NCBI GenBank assembly: GCA_022821585.1 | Contig: JAJEDI010000094.1 | Span: 1-47,673, forward strand | Direction of reading: 5' to 3' | From: Caldilineaceae bacterium | GTDB taxonomy: Bacteria > Chloroflexota > Anaerolineae > Caldilineales > Caldilineaceae | Length of the DNA: 47,673 nt | Shown: piece by piece, positions 8,597 to 17,235 of the stretch | Layout: each line of letters opens with the position of its first letter | Position numbering within the stretch: the first letter of the stretch is position 1 | Notes under the pieces: generated by a model | Database searches by the model: none | Told to the model about the DNA's origin: nothing | Seen by the model: the letters and a program-made list of their open reading frames with translations, nothing else | Made by a program: the position numbers and the translations under genes

Positions 8597-8818
8597 ATGA
8601 GCGAACAAAGCCGCACCAAACGAAAGACTGCCATCTATCGCGAAGGCATTATCGTAGCTATAACTCTGGCTATTCTGACCCTTGTAGAATATTACGCCGC
8701 GATTACTCCGCCTTTCGACTCTTTCGCCATCCTGATGATTCTGGCGCTCTTGAAAGGCATCCTTGTCGTCAACTACTTTATGCACATTCGCAGCGTCTGG
8801 TCGGAGGATGAACACTGA
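8597..8818 (+). CDS. cytochrome c oxidase subunit IV (prokaryotic type)
   Basis: 73 residues with two membrane helices (about 17-35 and 42-62) and the short conserved ending VVNYFMHIRSVW, matching the small prokaryotic COX4 family that stabilises the oxidase. A purine-rich AGAAGAGA precedes the ATG. Its TGA overlaps the ATG of subunit III by one base, so the two are translationally coupled. Position between coxA and coxC supports the call. Confidence 0.88.
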   Translation: MSEQSRTKRKTAIYREGIIVAITLAILTLVEYYAAITPPFDSFAILMILALLKGILVVNYFMHIRSVWSEDEH

Positions 8819-9492
8819 TGACCGCAACTGCCATCGAGCATGGTCACGAGCACGACCACGCCGCCGATGATCATCACCACACCGGCGAAGTAGACCTCCC
8901 AACCTACCAGGAGTACACCCGCCGCAACCGGCTCGGTATGTGGCTGTTCTTCGCCTCCGAAGCCTTCCTCTTCCTCGCCCTGCTGGTCACCCGCTTCTAC
9001 CTCTGGCGCGGCCCCCATGGTGAGGTCGTCCGGCCCGAATTGGACCAGTTCGCCGGCCTCGTCGTCACCGCCGTGCTGCTGCTGAGTAGCTACTTCATGA
9101 ACCGCGCCGAGGTCTCGATCGCCAACGACAAGCGCACCGATTTTCTTGCCAGCCTTCTCATCACCGCCGCGCTCGGCACTGCCTTTCTCATCGGTGTCGT
9201 CGTTTGGGAATGGGGAATGTTTCCCAGCATAGTCAAAGGCCATCTCAAGCCTACTGACGGCGTTTTCGGCGCCGTCGTCTTCGGCATGACCGGCATGCAT
9301 GCCCTGCACGTCCTCTCCGGCGTTGTGCTCATACTCAATGTCTGGTGGCTGGGTCGAAAGGGCCATTTCTCTAGCGAGCGGCACTGGGGCGTCGAAGCCT
9401 GCGCCATCTACTGGCACTACGTGGACCTTGTGTGGATCTTCTTCTATCCGGCCATCTACCTGATTGGATCAACCATCGAGGTGCCTCACTGA
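8818..9492 (+). CDS. coxC: cytochrome c oxidase subunit III
   Basis: 224 residues. The N-terminus is His/Asp-rich (EHGHEHDHAADDHHH), followed by five hydrophobic segments, as in five-helix subunit III proteins. Family signatures are clear: RNRLGMWLFFASEAFLF, GMTGMHALHVLSG and HWGVEACAIYWHYVDLVWIFFYPAIYL. Subunit III stabilises subunit I and keeps proton pumping active. The histidine-rich N-terminal tail could bind metal, which is an inference. Overlaps the subunit IV gene by one base. Confidence 0.94.
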   Translation: MTATAIEHGHEHDHAADDHHHTGEVDLPTYQEYTRRNRLGMWLFFASEAFLFLALLVTRFYLWRGPHGEVVRPELDQFAGLVVTAVLLLSSYFMNRAEVSIANDKRTDFLASLLITAALGTAFLIGVVVWEWGMFPSIVKGHLKPTDGVFGAVVFGMTGMHALHVLSGVVLILNVWWLGRKGHFSSERHWGVEACAIYWHYVDLVWIFFYPAIYLIGSTIEVPH

Positions 9493-9544
9493 CAGCAGCA
9501 TCGCTGTCGCGACGTCTGCGTAGCATGGCCCGGCACTGTCGCAT

Positions 9545-10480
9545 ATGAATCCGCTGACGAAAGCGCTCCTTCTCTCCTGGGACCTCCGCCCCGAGATCCT
9601 GGTGACACTAACCGTGTTGGGAGCGCTTCACTTTGCCGGTTGGCTGAGACTGCGGCGGCGCAGCGATGGACGCTTTGCAAATGGCTGGCGCCTCGCCTCG
9701 TACACTGGCGGAATCTCTTTTCTGGCACTGGCGCTGCTTTCCCCAATCGCTGTTCTTAGCGGCCACCTTTTCTCCATCCACATGGTGCAGCATCTTCTGC
9801 TGATGATGGTTGCCCCACCGCTCCTTCTCCTGGCAAACCCTTTTCCGACCTTTCTGTGGGCCCTGCCAACAACAGTGCGCATCCCGGTCGCCGCGGCCTT
9901 TCGCCGGCTGGCCGTCTGGTTGGCCGCAGACGCCTTCCTGAGCCGTATCCTGCTCAAAGCCCTTGCCCCTGCCACCGCCTGGGCGATATACGTCCTCATT
10001 TTTTTCGCTTGGCATGATGGCAACGCTTACAGCCTCGCCCTGCGCTTCGGCGCCGTGCATGGCTTGGAACATTTCACCTTCTTCGGCGCCGCGCTTCTCT
10101 TCTGGTGGCACGTCACCGGCGCCGCGCCCCGCCTCCACCCCAAGCCCGCTCAATGGCTGCGTGTCGCCTACGTGCTGGCGATGATCCCGCCTAACATGCT
10201 GCTGGGCGTAGCCCTCTCCTTCGCCGAAACGCCCATCTATCCCTACTACGAGTCCCTGCCGCGCTTGTACGGACTCAACGTCATGGATGATCAGGTATGG
10301 GGAGGGCTGATCATGTGGATTCCCGGCAGCATGATGTATGTGATCGCGGCCCTGGCCCTGGTTGCGCGCCTGCTTGCGAGCGCCGAGCAAAGTGCACAGG
10401 TCAGAAACCCGCATCCGCCTGTAATGGGTTTGGCACCTCCCTCCAACCGCGGCGGCCCGACAGCGCTGGCCTCTGGCTAA
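9545..10480 (+). CDS. ctaG: cytochrome c oxidase assembly protein CtaG (caa3 type)
   Basis: 311 residues with about seven membrane helices. The family pattern of paired histidines in helices is present (SGHLFSIHMVQHLLLMM, IFFAWHDGNAYS, GAVHGLEHFTFF, FWWHVTG). Proteins of this family are needed for assembly of caa3-type oxidases, probably in copper delivery to CuB. Fifty-two bases after coxC with no clear ribosome-binding site; the ATG at 9545 is chosen because it gives the usual short N-terminus before the first helix. The C-terminal 30 residues are polar and low in complexity. Confidence 0.88.
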   Translation: MNPLTKALLLSWDLRPEILVTLTVLGALHFAGWLRLRRRSDGRFANGWRLASYTGGISFLALALLSPIAVLSGHLFSIHMVQHLLLMMVAPPLLLLANPFPTFLWALPTTVRIPVAAAFRRLAVWLAADAFLSRILLKALAPATAWAIYVLIFFAWHDGNAYSLALRFGAVHGLEHFTFFGAALLFWWHVTGAAPRLHPKPAQWLRVAYVLAMIPPNMLLGVALSFAETPIYPYYESLPRLYGLNVMDDQVWGGLIMWIPGSMMYVIAALALVARLLASAEQSAQVRNPHPPVMGLAPPSNRGGPTALASG

Positions 10481-10564
10481 CCGTCGCCCTCATTCGGGTG
10501 CTTGCCTGTCAGTAGACTCATGACGCTAAAGAGGCCGGATCGTCCGAGAGAACTGGACAATTCT

Positions 10565-11239
10565 ATGTGTTTGCCAAGATACACGTTTTCTGCAACAACA
10601 TTCGTACTGATGCTCCTGACAGGTATTCTCTTGCCGGCTTCTCTTCTGGCTCACGGCGGCATTGGCGTTCAGCATCTGAACAATGTTCCCTCCGGCCCAT
10701 TCCGCGTATACGTATGGTCCGATCCGGAGCCGCCCGAGGTAGGCGAATACCACGTGACCATCGCCCTGACCGAAAATGTCGAAGGGGACTCCACCGGATT
10801 GGCCGGCGGCCCTGTCCTCGATGCCTCAGTGACGGTAGAGCTTGCCCACGTCGACAGTGGCGAGACCCTGAGCGCCCTGGCGACCCACGATGACGCCCTC
10901 AATAAGCTGTTTTACGTAGCTTCTTTCGAACCGGCCCGCAAAGGACTCTGGTCCGTGCAAGTCCGTATTCTCCCGCCCGGCTGTGATATATCGCAGAATG
11001 GCGCAGGTCAACAGGCAGGCGACTCCGCAATGCACTGCGATACTGAACAGGTCGTAAGCTTTCAGGATGAGATTCTCCCCAAAGCCTTCCCGTGGCGGGC
11101 CCTGCTGGGAGGTATTCTTTCCATCCTCCTGATAATGGGCGCAATCGTCCTCTATTGGGCAACAAGACCGCCCGCCGAGCTCGAAGAGCCCGTTCCCATT
11201 AAGCAACGGGACCCGGCGTCAGCCGGAGGCCAATCATAA
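10565..11239 (+). CDS. secreted, C-terminally anchored protein with YtkA/FixH-like domain
   Basis: 224 residues from the ATG at 10565, chosen because the signal peptide begins there (MCLPRYTFSATTFVLMLLTG, likely cleaved near SLLA/HGG). Starts at 10520 (ATG) and 10502 (TTG) would add polar residues. The outer domain of about 130 residues looks like a beta-sandwich (GPFRVYVWSDPEPPEVGEYHVTIAL) similar to YtkA/FixH proteins. Two Cys near residues 142 and 157 may form a disulfide. A single C-terminal helix follows (LLGGILSILLIMGAIVLYW). Its place between ctaG and surf1 suggests a role in oxidase assembly or copper handling, which is inferred from context only. Confidence 0.7.
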   Translation: MCLPRYTFSATTFVLMLLTGILLPASLLAHGGIGVQHLNNVPSGPFRVYVWSDPEPPEVGEYHVTIALTENVEGDSTGLAGGPVLDASVTVELAHVDSGETLSALATHDDALNKLFYVASFEPARKGLWSVQVRILPPGCDISQNGAGQQAGDSAMHCDTEQVVSFQDEILPKAFPWRALLGGILSILLIMGAIVLYWATRPPAELEEPVPIKQRDPASAGGQS

Positions 11240-12063
11240 TGGTCGGGCTGCCTGAAATGAGAAGAACGGCGCCTTCGGTCCGGGAGTTAGGAATAACGCT
11301 GGCTCTCCTGTTCGGCCGCCGCTGGTGGTGGAAGACCCTGATAGTTCTTCTTGCCATGGCCGCAATGACCTCTCTCGGTTTCTGGCAGTTGGACCGGCTG
11401 GACCAAAGGCGTGCGTACAATCAGCAGCGACAGGCCGCACTCGCCGCTCCACCAATCGAACTTTCAGACGCACCTCTGCCGCCAGGCGAGCTGCGCAACC
11501 GCCTGGCTACCGCGCAGGGCCGGTTCGACTATGATCACCAAGTGGCGATCCGCAATCAGAGCTACGCGGGCCAACCCGGTTACCACCTTGTAACGCCTCT
11601 CCTCATCCCAGGATCTGATAAGGCTGTTCTCGTCAATCGCGGCTGGATTCCTGCCGATCAGGTCGATCCTTCTACTTGGCGCAGTCTTGATGAGCAGGAG
11701 AACGGGCCCCACTTTGGAATCCTCCAGCCGACCCGCCGCCGGCCAGACGGAACCATATCGGCTAAACCGCAGGATACCGTTACCGGCTGGTACCGGCTCG
11801 ACATCGAGGCAATCGGACAGACTCTGCCTTATCCCCTGTTACCGGTCGTCCTGCAGCTTACGCCTGGCAACGGTAGACCTCTTGACGCAGACCGCCCGCG
11901 GCACGCGGGCTACTCAGAAATCTTACCTCACCGCATCGAGCCGGACATTTCCTTTTCCGAAGGCAACCACCTCAGCTACGCGCTGCAATGGTTCGGTTTT
12001 GCCATCACCGCCGCTGTCGTCTACATTTCCGTTGCACGGCGGGCAGAGTTCGGTAAAACGTGA
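11239..12063 (+). CDS. SURF1 family cytochrome oxidase assembly protein
   Basis: 274 residues. The ATG overlaps the preceding TAA by one base (TAATG). The topology is typical: an N-terminal membrane helix (about 31-52) followed by GFWQLDRLDQRR, a periplasmic domain with GYHLVTPLL and VLVNRGWIP, and a C-terminal helix after GNHLSYALQWFGFA. SURF1 proteins help insert haem a into subunit I. Last gene of the oxidase operon; the region after it contains no obvious terminator. Confidence 0.93.
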   Translation: MVGLPEMRRTAPSVRELGITLALLFGRRWWWKTLIVLLAMAAMTSLGFWQLDRLDQRRAYNQQRQAALAAPPIELSDAPLPPGELRNRLATAQGRFDYDHQVAIRNQSYAGQPGYHLVTPLLIPGSDKAVLVNRGWIPADQVDPSTWRSLDEQENGPHFGILQPTRRRPDGTISAKPQDTVTGWYRLDIEAIGQTLPYPLLPVVLQLTPGNGRPLDADRPRHAGYSEILPHRIEPDISFSEGNHLSYALQWFGFAITAAVVYISVARRAEFGKT

Positions 12064-12195
12064 GCGTTAGAAAATTGCCCCTAGGGTGCCTGATACATTC
12101 AACATGTATTTCGAAACCGAGAAATTTCTGGTAGGCCGTGTGCATGCTGCAACCCAAATCCTTTTCTCTGTCCCTCCTCGGTTCGAGAACATCGT

Positions 12196-13413
12196 GTGAG
12201 CAATAACCGCAAGCTTGTAGTCGCCGCTATAATCTCCGCCTCACTGGCCGTAATGATCAGTTCCGGAATACGGTCTAGCTTCGGCCTCTTTCTCACACCG
12301 ATAACGGAAACGCTGGGGACCGGACGCGAAAACCTCAGCATCGCCTTCGCCGTTAACAACCTGGTCTTCGGCCTGCCCCTGGTTGGCCTACTCTCAGACC
12401 GTTTCGGACCGCGGCAGGTGGTCATCGCCGGCTCGGTCCTGTACGCCGGCGGCCTGGTGATGGTTACAGTCCTCACGACAACGATGGGGCTGGTTGTCTC
12501 CTTCGGCCTCCTGGTGGGCATCGGTCTCGGCGCCACCTCCTACGTCGTAGTCCTAGGCGCCGTGGCACAGTTGATCGGAGAGGACCAGCGCAGCCGTGTC
12601 TTCGGCCTCATCACCGCAATGGGTTCCGCGGGCATGTTCGTAGTCCCGCCTCTGGCCCAACTCCTCCTTTCGAATCTCGGCTGGCAGGGTGCCCTATACG
12701 CACTTGCCGCCGTTCCGGCGCTCGTGGCTCTGTTGGCCTTCGGTCTCCCCCGGCGACCCGGCACACAACTGCACGGCGCGCGAGAACCGCTCGTGGATGA
12801 ACCGTTTCGAAGTGTACTCAAAAAGGCCGCGCGCCACCGCGGTTTCCTGCTTCTGACGACCGGTTTCTTCGTGTGTGGCTTCCATGTCGCCTTCATCGGG
12901 GCCCATTTGCCCGCCTATCTGGGCGATAAAGGGTTGCCGGAATTCGTGGCTGCCGGCGCGCTCGCCCTGGTGGGGGCCTTCAACATCCTTGGATCGATGC
13001 TCTTCGGCTGGCTGGGTGACCGCTATTCCCGAAAATATATGTTGAGCCTTATCTACTTGGGTCGTGCCATTGTCATTCTGATCTTCCTGCTTTCGCCCGT
13101 CACGAGTACCTCCGCCCTGGTTTTTGGAGGAGCAATGGGCTTCCTCTGGCTTGCAACGGTTCCGCTCACCAGCGGAACCGTCGCCTACTTCTTCGGGGCT
13201 CGCTACCTTTCCACACTCTACGGCATCGCTTTCTTCAGTCATCAGATCGGCGCCTTCATCGGCGTGTGGCTGGGAGGACGTTTCTTCGACACCACGGGCA
13301 CTTACACACCTGTCTGGATCGCGGGCATTGCACTTGGCGTGTTCGCCGCCCTTGTCCACCTGCCCATTCCTGAACGCACCGAACTCTCCACTGCCTCAGC
13401 CGCAGCCGACTGA
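12196..13413 (+). CDS. MFS transporter (OFA/monocarboxylate-like)
   Basis: 405 residues with twelve hydrophobic segments, starting at a GTG. Loop 2-3 has the MFS signature (LLSDRFGPRQVV), repeated in the second half as WLGDRYSRKYML. The opening RSSFGLFLTPITETLGTGRENLSIAFAVNNLVFG resembles oxalate:formate and monocarboxylate carriers, so a small organic acid is a reasonable substrate guess. It lies 132 bases after surf1 and 87 bases before the first serine hydrolase, so its operon membership is unclear. Confidence 0.88.
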   Translation: MSNNRKLVVAAIISASLAVMISSGIRSSFGLFLTPITETLGTGRENLSIAFAVNNLVFGLPLVGLLSDRFGPRQVVIAGSVLYAGGLVMVTVLTTTMGLVVSFGLLVGIGLGATSYVVVLGAVAQLIGEDQRSRVFGLITAMGSAGMFVVPPLAQLLLSNLGWQGALYALAAVPALVALLAFGLPRRPGTQLHGAREPLVDEPFRSVLKKAARHRGFLLLTTGFFVCGFHVAFIGAHLPAYLGDKGLPEFVAAGALALVGAFNILGSMLFGWLGDRYSRKYMLSLIYLGRAIVILIFLLSPVTSTSALVFGGAMGFLWLATVPLTSGTVAYFFGARYLSTLYGIAFFSHQIGAFIGVWLGGRFFDTTGTYTPVWIAGIALGVFAALVHLPIPERTELSTASAAAD

Positions 13414-13500
13414 GCAGCTTTAGTACCCAAAAAGCGCTCTCCTCGACCTGGAATTTTTCTACTCGTCCACAAGATTTACGGTCCGAAGGAAGGATTCTAC

Positions 13501-14769
13501 ATGACAACAGTTCAACCTCAGCAATCGGGTTTCTCAATTCAGCGTCTTACCCGCGTTGACAGATTATTGGAGCGCTACGTCGAAGGCGGCTATCTGGCCG
13601 GCGCCCTCGGGCTGATCTACCGCAAGGGCAATATCGCCTACTGCCGCGCCGTCGGCCAGCGCGATCTCGAGTCGGGTCTGCCCATGACCGAAAACACCAT
13701 CTTCCGCATCTACTCCATGACAAAACCGATCACTTCCGTGGCCGTCCTGATGCTGTTCGAAGATGGCCACTTTCTTCTCGATGACCCTGTATCGTCCATT
13801 CTGCCCGAATTCACCGGCGTCCAGGTCTGTACGGGTGACCTCGAAAGCCTCGTCCCTCCCGACCGGCCCCCCACAATAAAAGACCTCCTCATGCACACCG
13901 CCGGACTGAGCTACGGCTGGGGAGACGACTCTCCGGTCGAAAAACTCTATTTCCAGACCTTCCGCGACATCGAGCGTCATTCTCTTGAACCCTTTGTAAG
14001 TAAGCTGGCTGCATTGCCACTCCTGTACCATCCTGGCACCCGCTGGCGCTACAGCCGCGCGACCGATGTTCTCGGCCGTCTGGTTGAAGTGGTCTCAGGC
14101 AAGTCACTCGACGAATTCTTCCAACTTGAGATCTTCCAATCGCTGTCCATGGAAGATACCGGCTTCCACGTCCCCGCCGAATCCGTAGACCGGTTCGCCG
14201 CCTGCTACTGCCCGCCCGGAGGCTTCAAATTCGGCAGCGGCCTCGCCAGCAGAGCAAGCGCCAGACCAGCCCATCGAGACGGCGAATTGGAACGTACACA
14301 ACCCCTCAATGAGCTCTATGACGCGCCGGGCAGCAGCCGCTACACCAGACCCCCCGCCTATCTCTCCGGTGGCGGAGGCCTCGTTTCAACACTCGACGAC
14401 TACCTGCGTTTCTGCCAGATGCTGCTCAACGGCGGTATCCTGGACGGAAACCGGCTGCTCGGGCGCAAAACTGTAGAGTTGATGCGCGCCAACCAACTGC
14501 CGCTTGATCTCGTTCCTATTGAGATAGGAGACGGGCCCCGCGCTGGCCATGGCTTCGGACTGGGCGTGAGTGCCCTGGTAGATCCCCCTGCCTACAGCCA
14601 ACCGGGCAGTGCTGGTACCTTCGGCTGGGGTGGTCTGGCCACGACTCGATTCTGGATCGACCCCGTGGAGGACATGGTGGGGCTGCTGATGACTCAGTTC
14701 ATACCCTCCAGTTACTACACAATCGAACGTGAATTTGGTCTGGCCGTCTATCAGGCGCTAGTGGACTGA
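13501..14769 (+). CDS. serine hydrolase of the beta-lactamase (class C / EstB-like) family, copy 1
   Basis: 422 residues, start backed by GAAGGAAGG. The active-site SxxK motif is Ser72-Met-Thr-Lys75 (IYSMTKPIT), and the second motif is Tyr-Ser in WRYSRATDVLGRLVE. No signal peptide is seen, so it should act in the cytoplasm. The family includes esterases, D-amino acid peptidases and lactamases; the LVPP insertion and HTAGLSYG segment fit the esterase branch better than true lactamases, which is an inference. The next gene is a close paralogue of the same length, so this is a tandem duplication. Confidence 0.88.
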   Translation: MTTVQPQQSGFSIQRLTRVDRLLERYVEGGYLAGALGLIYRKGNIAYCRAVGQRDLESGLPMTENTIFRIYSMTKPITSVAVLMLFEDGHFLLDDPVSSILPEFTGVQVCTGDLESLVPPDRPPTIKDLLMHTAGLSYGWGDDSPVEKLYFQTFRDIERHSLEPFVSKLAALPLLYHPGTRWRYSRATDVLGRLVEVVSGKSLDEFFQLEIFQSLSMEDTGFHVPAESVDRFAACYCPPGGFKFGSGLASRASARPAHRDGELERTQPLNELYDAPGSSRYTRPPAYLSGGGGLVSTLDDYLRFCQMLLNGGILDGNRLLGRKTVELMRANQLPLDLVPIEIGDGPRAGHGFGLGVSALVDPPAYSQPGSAGTFGWGGLATTRFWIDPVEDMVGLLMTQFIPSSYYTIEREFGLAVYQALVD

Positions 14770-14855
14770 ACACAGGACGAAAGCAACCGCGCAGACCGAG
14801 CAAAGAATTCGGAGCGCCATTTCATTCAAGACGCACACCGAGACAAGGACTCTCC

Positions 14856-16124
14856 ATGACAACCCCTCAACCGAATCGTGTCGGCTTCTGCCCTCAACGT
14901 CTCGCCCGCATCGACAAACTACTGCAACGCTACGTCGACAACGGCCAGCTTGCCGGCGCCAGCGGGCTGATCTACCGTAAAGGCGAAACTGCCTACTGCA
15001 ACGTCTTCGGCCAACGCGAACTCGAGACCGTCCAGCCAATGACCGAAGACACCATCTTTCGCATCTACTCGATGACGAAACCGATCACTGCCGTCGCCGC
15101 CCTCATGCTGTTCGAGGACGGTTACTTCCTTCTCGACGACCCCGTCGCCGACTATCTGCCCGAATTTTCCGACGCTCAGGTCTGTACCGGTGATCTCCAG
15201 AACCTCGTTCCCCCTGTACGGCCCCCGTCCATAAAAGATCTCTTCATGCACACCGCTGGCCTGAGCTATGGCTGGTACCAGGACTCCCCCGTCGAAAACC
15301 TGTATCGCCAAACCTTCGGAAACCGCGAACAATTGTCGCTGGAAGAGTTTGTACACAGCCTGGCATCCTTGCCACTCCTCTTCCACCCCGGTTCCCGCTG
15401 GCGCTATAGCTATGCCACCGACGTGCTCGGACGCCTGGTCGAGGTAGTTTCCGGCAAACCACTCGACGAATTCTTCCAACAGGAGATCTTCAAGCCGCTC
15501 GCCATGGCAGACACCGATTTCCACGTCCATGCCGGCTGGATCGATCGCTTTTCCGCCTGCTACTGTCCTCCCGGCGGGTTCAGCTTTGGCAGTGATGCCG
15601 ACAGCGACGCCGACAACTACGCTGTCCAATCAGAAGATGGCGATCGGGACGGCCAACCGACCATTGAGCTTTTTGACGCCTCCCGCAACAGCCGTTTCAA
15701 CCAGCCCCCCGCCTTCGTCTCTGGCGGCGGTGGCCTCGTCTCAACCTTGGGCGACTACCTGCGCTTCTGCCAAATGCTCCTTAACGGCGGCGTCCTCGAC
15801 GGCAACCGCCTGCTTGGGCCGAAAACTGTCGAACTGATGCGCGTCAACCATCTGCCCACCAGTCTGGTACCTATCGGGATCGGCGACGACGTCCACGCCG
15901 GCTATGGATTCGGTCTGGGAGTGAGCGTTCTCGTCGACCTTCCTGCGACAAGTACTCCGGGCAGCGTAGGAAACTACAGTTGGGGTGGCGCGGCCTCGAC
16001 CCAATTCTGGATCGACCCCGCAGAGGAGATGCTGGGCATATTCATGACCCAGTTCATGCCCGCCGGCCACTACCCGGTCGCACGCGAGTTTCGCGTAGCA
16101 GCCTACCAGGCCCTCACCGACTGA
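14856..16124 (+). CDS. serine hydrolase of the beta-lactamase (class C / EstB-like) family, copy 2
   Basis: 422 residues, the same length as its upstream neighbour and similar along nearly its whole length by eye. SxxK is again at Ser72-Lys75, and the Tyr motif reads WRYSYATDVLGRLVE. The main divergence is an acidic linker after FGSD (DADSDADNY...SEDGDRDG) in place of a neutral to basic one in copy 1, plus changes in the last 60 residues. These probably line the substrate entrance, so the duplicates may have split substrates. No signal peptide. The spacing of 86 bases from copy 1 allows co-transcription. Confidence 0.88.
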   Translation: MTTPQPNRVGFCPQRLARIDKLLQRYVDNGQLAGASGLIYRKGETAYCNVFGQRELETVQPMTEDTIFRIYSMTKPITAVAALMLFEDGYFLLDDPVADYLPEFSDAQVCTGDLQNLVPPVRPPSIKDLFMHTAGLSYGWYQDSPVENLYRQTFGNREQLSLEEFVHSLASLPLLFHPGSRWRYSYATDVLGRLVEVVSGKPLDEFFQQEIFKPLAMADTDFHVHAGWIDRFSACYCPPGGFSFGSDADSDADNYAVQSEDGDRDGQPTIELFDASRNSRFNQPPAFVSGGGGLVSTLGDYLRFCQMLLNGGVLDGNRLLGPKTVELMRVNHLPTSLVPIGIGDDVHAGYGFGLGVSVLVDLPATSTPGSVGNYSWGGAASTQFWIDPAEEMLGIFMTQFMPAGHYPVAREFRVAAYQALTD

Positions 16125-16149
16125 CCCGGATCACCTGCTGGAGTTGCCC

Positions 16150-17235
16150 ATGCCCATCCGGAAGGAGTCCCGTCAGCTACGCGTCGGTATAGTCGGTGCC
16201 GGGCCGATCGCACAGATCGCACACCTGGAGGCCTGTCGCAAGGGACGCAATACACAGCTCTACGCCCTCTGCGAGGCTGCCCCCGATCTATTGGCGCGCG
16301 TGGCAGCCATCCACCGCCCCCACCGCAGCTTCACCCGCTACGCCGATATGCTGTCCGACTCTCAGGTAGAGGCCGTTATCGTAGCCGTTGCCGACCAGTA
16401 TCATGTCGAGCTTGCACTGCAAGCGCTCCAAGCCGGCAAGCATGTACTGGTAGAAAAACCGATGGGCGTCACCGTGGAAGAGTGTGAATCCCTTCGCGAC
16501 GAAGTGGTCGCCTCCGGTCTCACCTTGCAAGTGGGGCACAACCGCCGCTTCGACCCCGGCGTCATGCACGCACGCCGCTTTATTCAGCAGGAGATCGGCG
16601 GCCTGATGTCAGGCCAGTTCTGGTACTATGACTCTGTCCATCGCTATACCATGACCGACGCCCTGCAGCCCCTTATCGAGACCAGTTCGAGCGTCCTCCG
16701 TCCTCCCGGCAACCCCAAGGCCGACCGCCGTCGCTACCTCATGCTGGCCCACGGCAGCCACCTCACCGATACAACCCGTTTCCTCTCCCAAAGCGAGATC
16801 CTGCAGGTGCGCTCTCGATACCTGGATCGCTTCGGCCGCCACTGCTGGTTCGTCGATGTAGCTTTCGCCGACGGTAGTCTGGGAAACCTTGAACTGACCA
16901 TCACCGTCGCCGGCGACTTCGAAGAGGGCTTCCGCATTCAGGGCGAACATGGCAGCGTCCGCGGCCGCCTGCCCCTCTCCTGGTACCACAAATCCGGCAA
17001 CGTCGAGTGCTTCTCCACCAGCAATGACCTCTACACGCGCCCTCTGGGCCATGACGGCCACGGCTACCGGCAGCAACTCGAAGGCTGGGCCGACACCATC
17101 CTCCACGGCAAGACCCAGTGGGGCGCAAATGTCCATGACGGCCTCGCCACCATGCAGGCGATGGCCGCGATCTCACGCTCCGCGGCCTCAGGCGGCAACT
17201 GGGTTGAGCTTGATTCAGTAACAGGAGGCGTTTGA
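16150..17235 (+). CDS. Gfo/Idh/MocA family NAD(P)-dependent oxidoreductase
   Basis: 361 residues from the ATG at 16150, which has CTGGAG eight bases upstream; a TTG at 16144 is an alternative. The Rossmann fold opens with VGIVGAGPIAQIAH, followed by the family landmarks VEAVIVAV, GKHVLVEKPMGVTVEEC and VGHNRRFDPG. The EKP lysine is part of the active site. These enzymes oxidise or reduce sugars, inositols and sugar acids. The next gene is a sugar isomerase starting directly after its stop, so both probably work in one sugar pathway. Confidence 0.9.
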   Translation: MPIRKESRQLRVGIVGAGPIAQIAHLEACRKGRNTQLYALCEAAPDLLARVAAIHRPHRSFTRYADMLSDSQVEAVIVAVADQYHVELALQALQAGKHVLVEKPMGVTVEECESLRDEVVASGLTLQVGHNRRFDPGVMHARRFIQQEIGGLMSGQFWYYDSVHRYTMTDALQPLIETSSSVLRPPGNPKADRRRYLMLAHGSHLTDTTRFLSQSEILQVRSRYLDRFGRHCWFVDVAFADGSLGNLELTITVAGDFEEGFRIQGEHGSVRGRLPLSWYHKSGNVECFSTSNDLYTRPLGHDGHGYRQQLEGWADTILHGKTQWGANVHDGLATMQAMAAISRSAASGGNWVELDSVTGGV

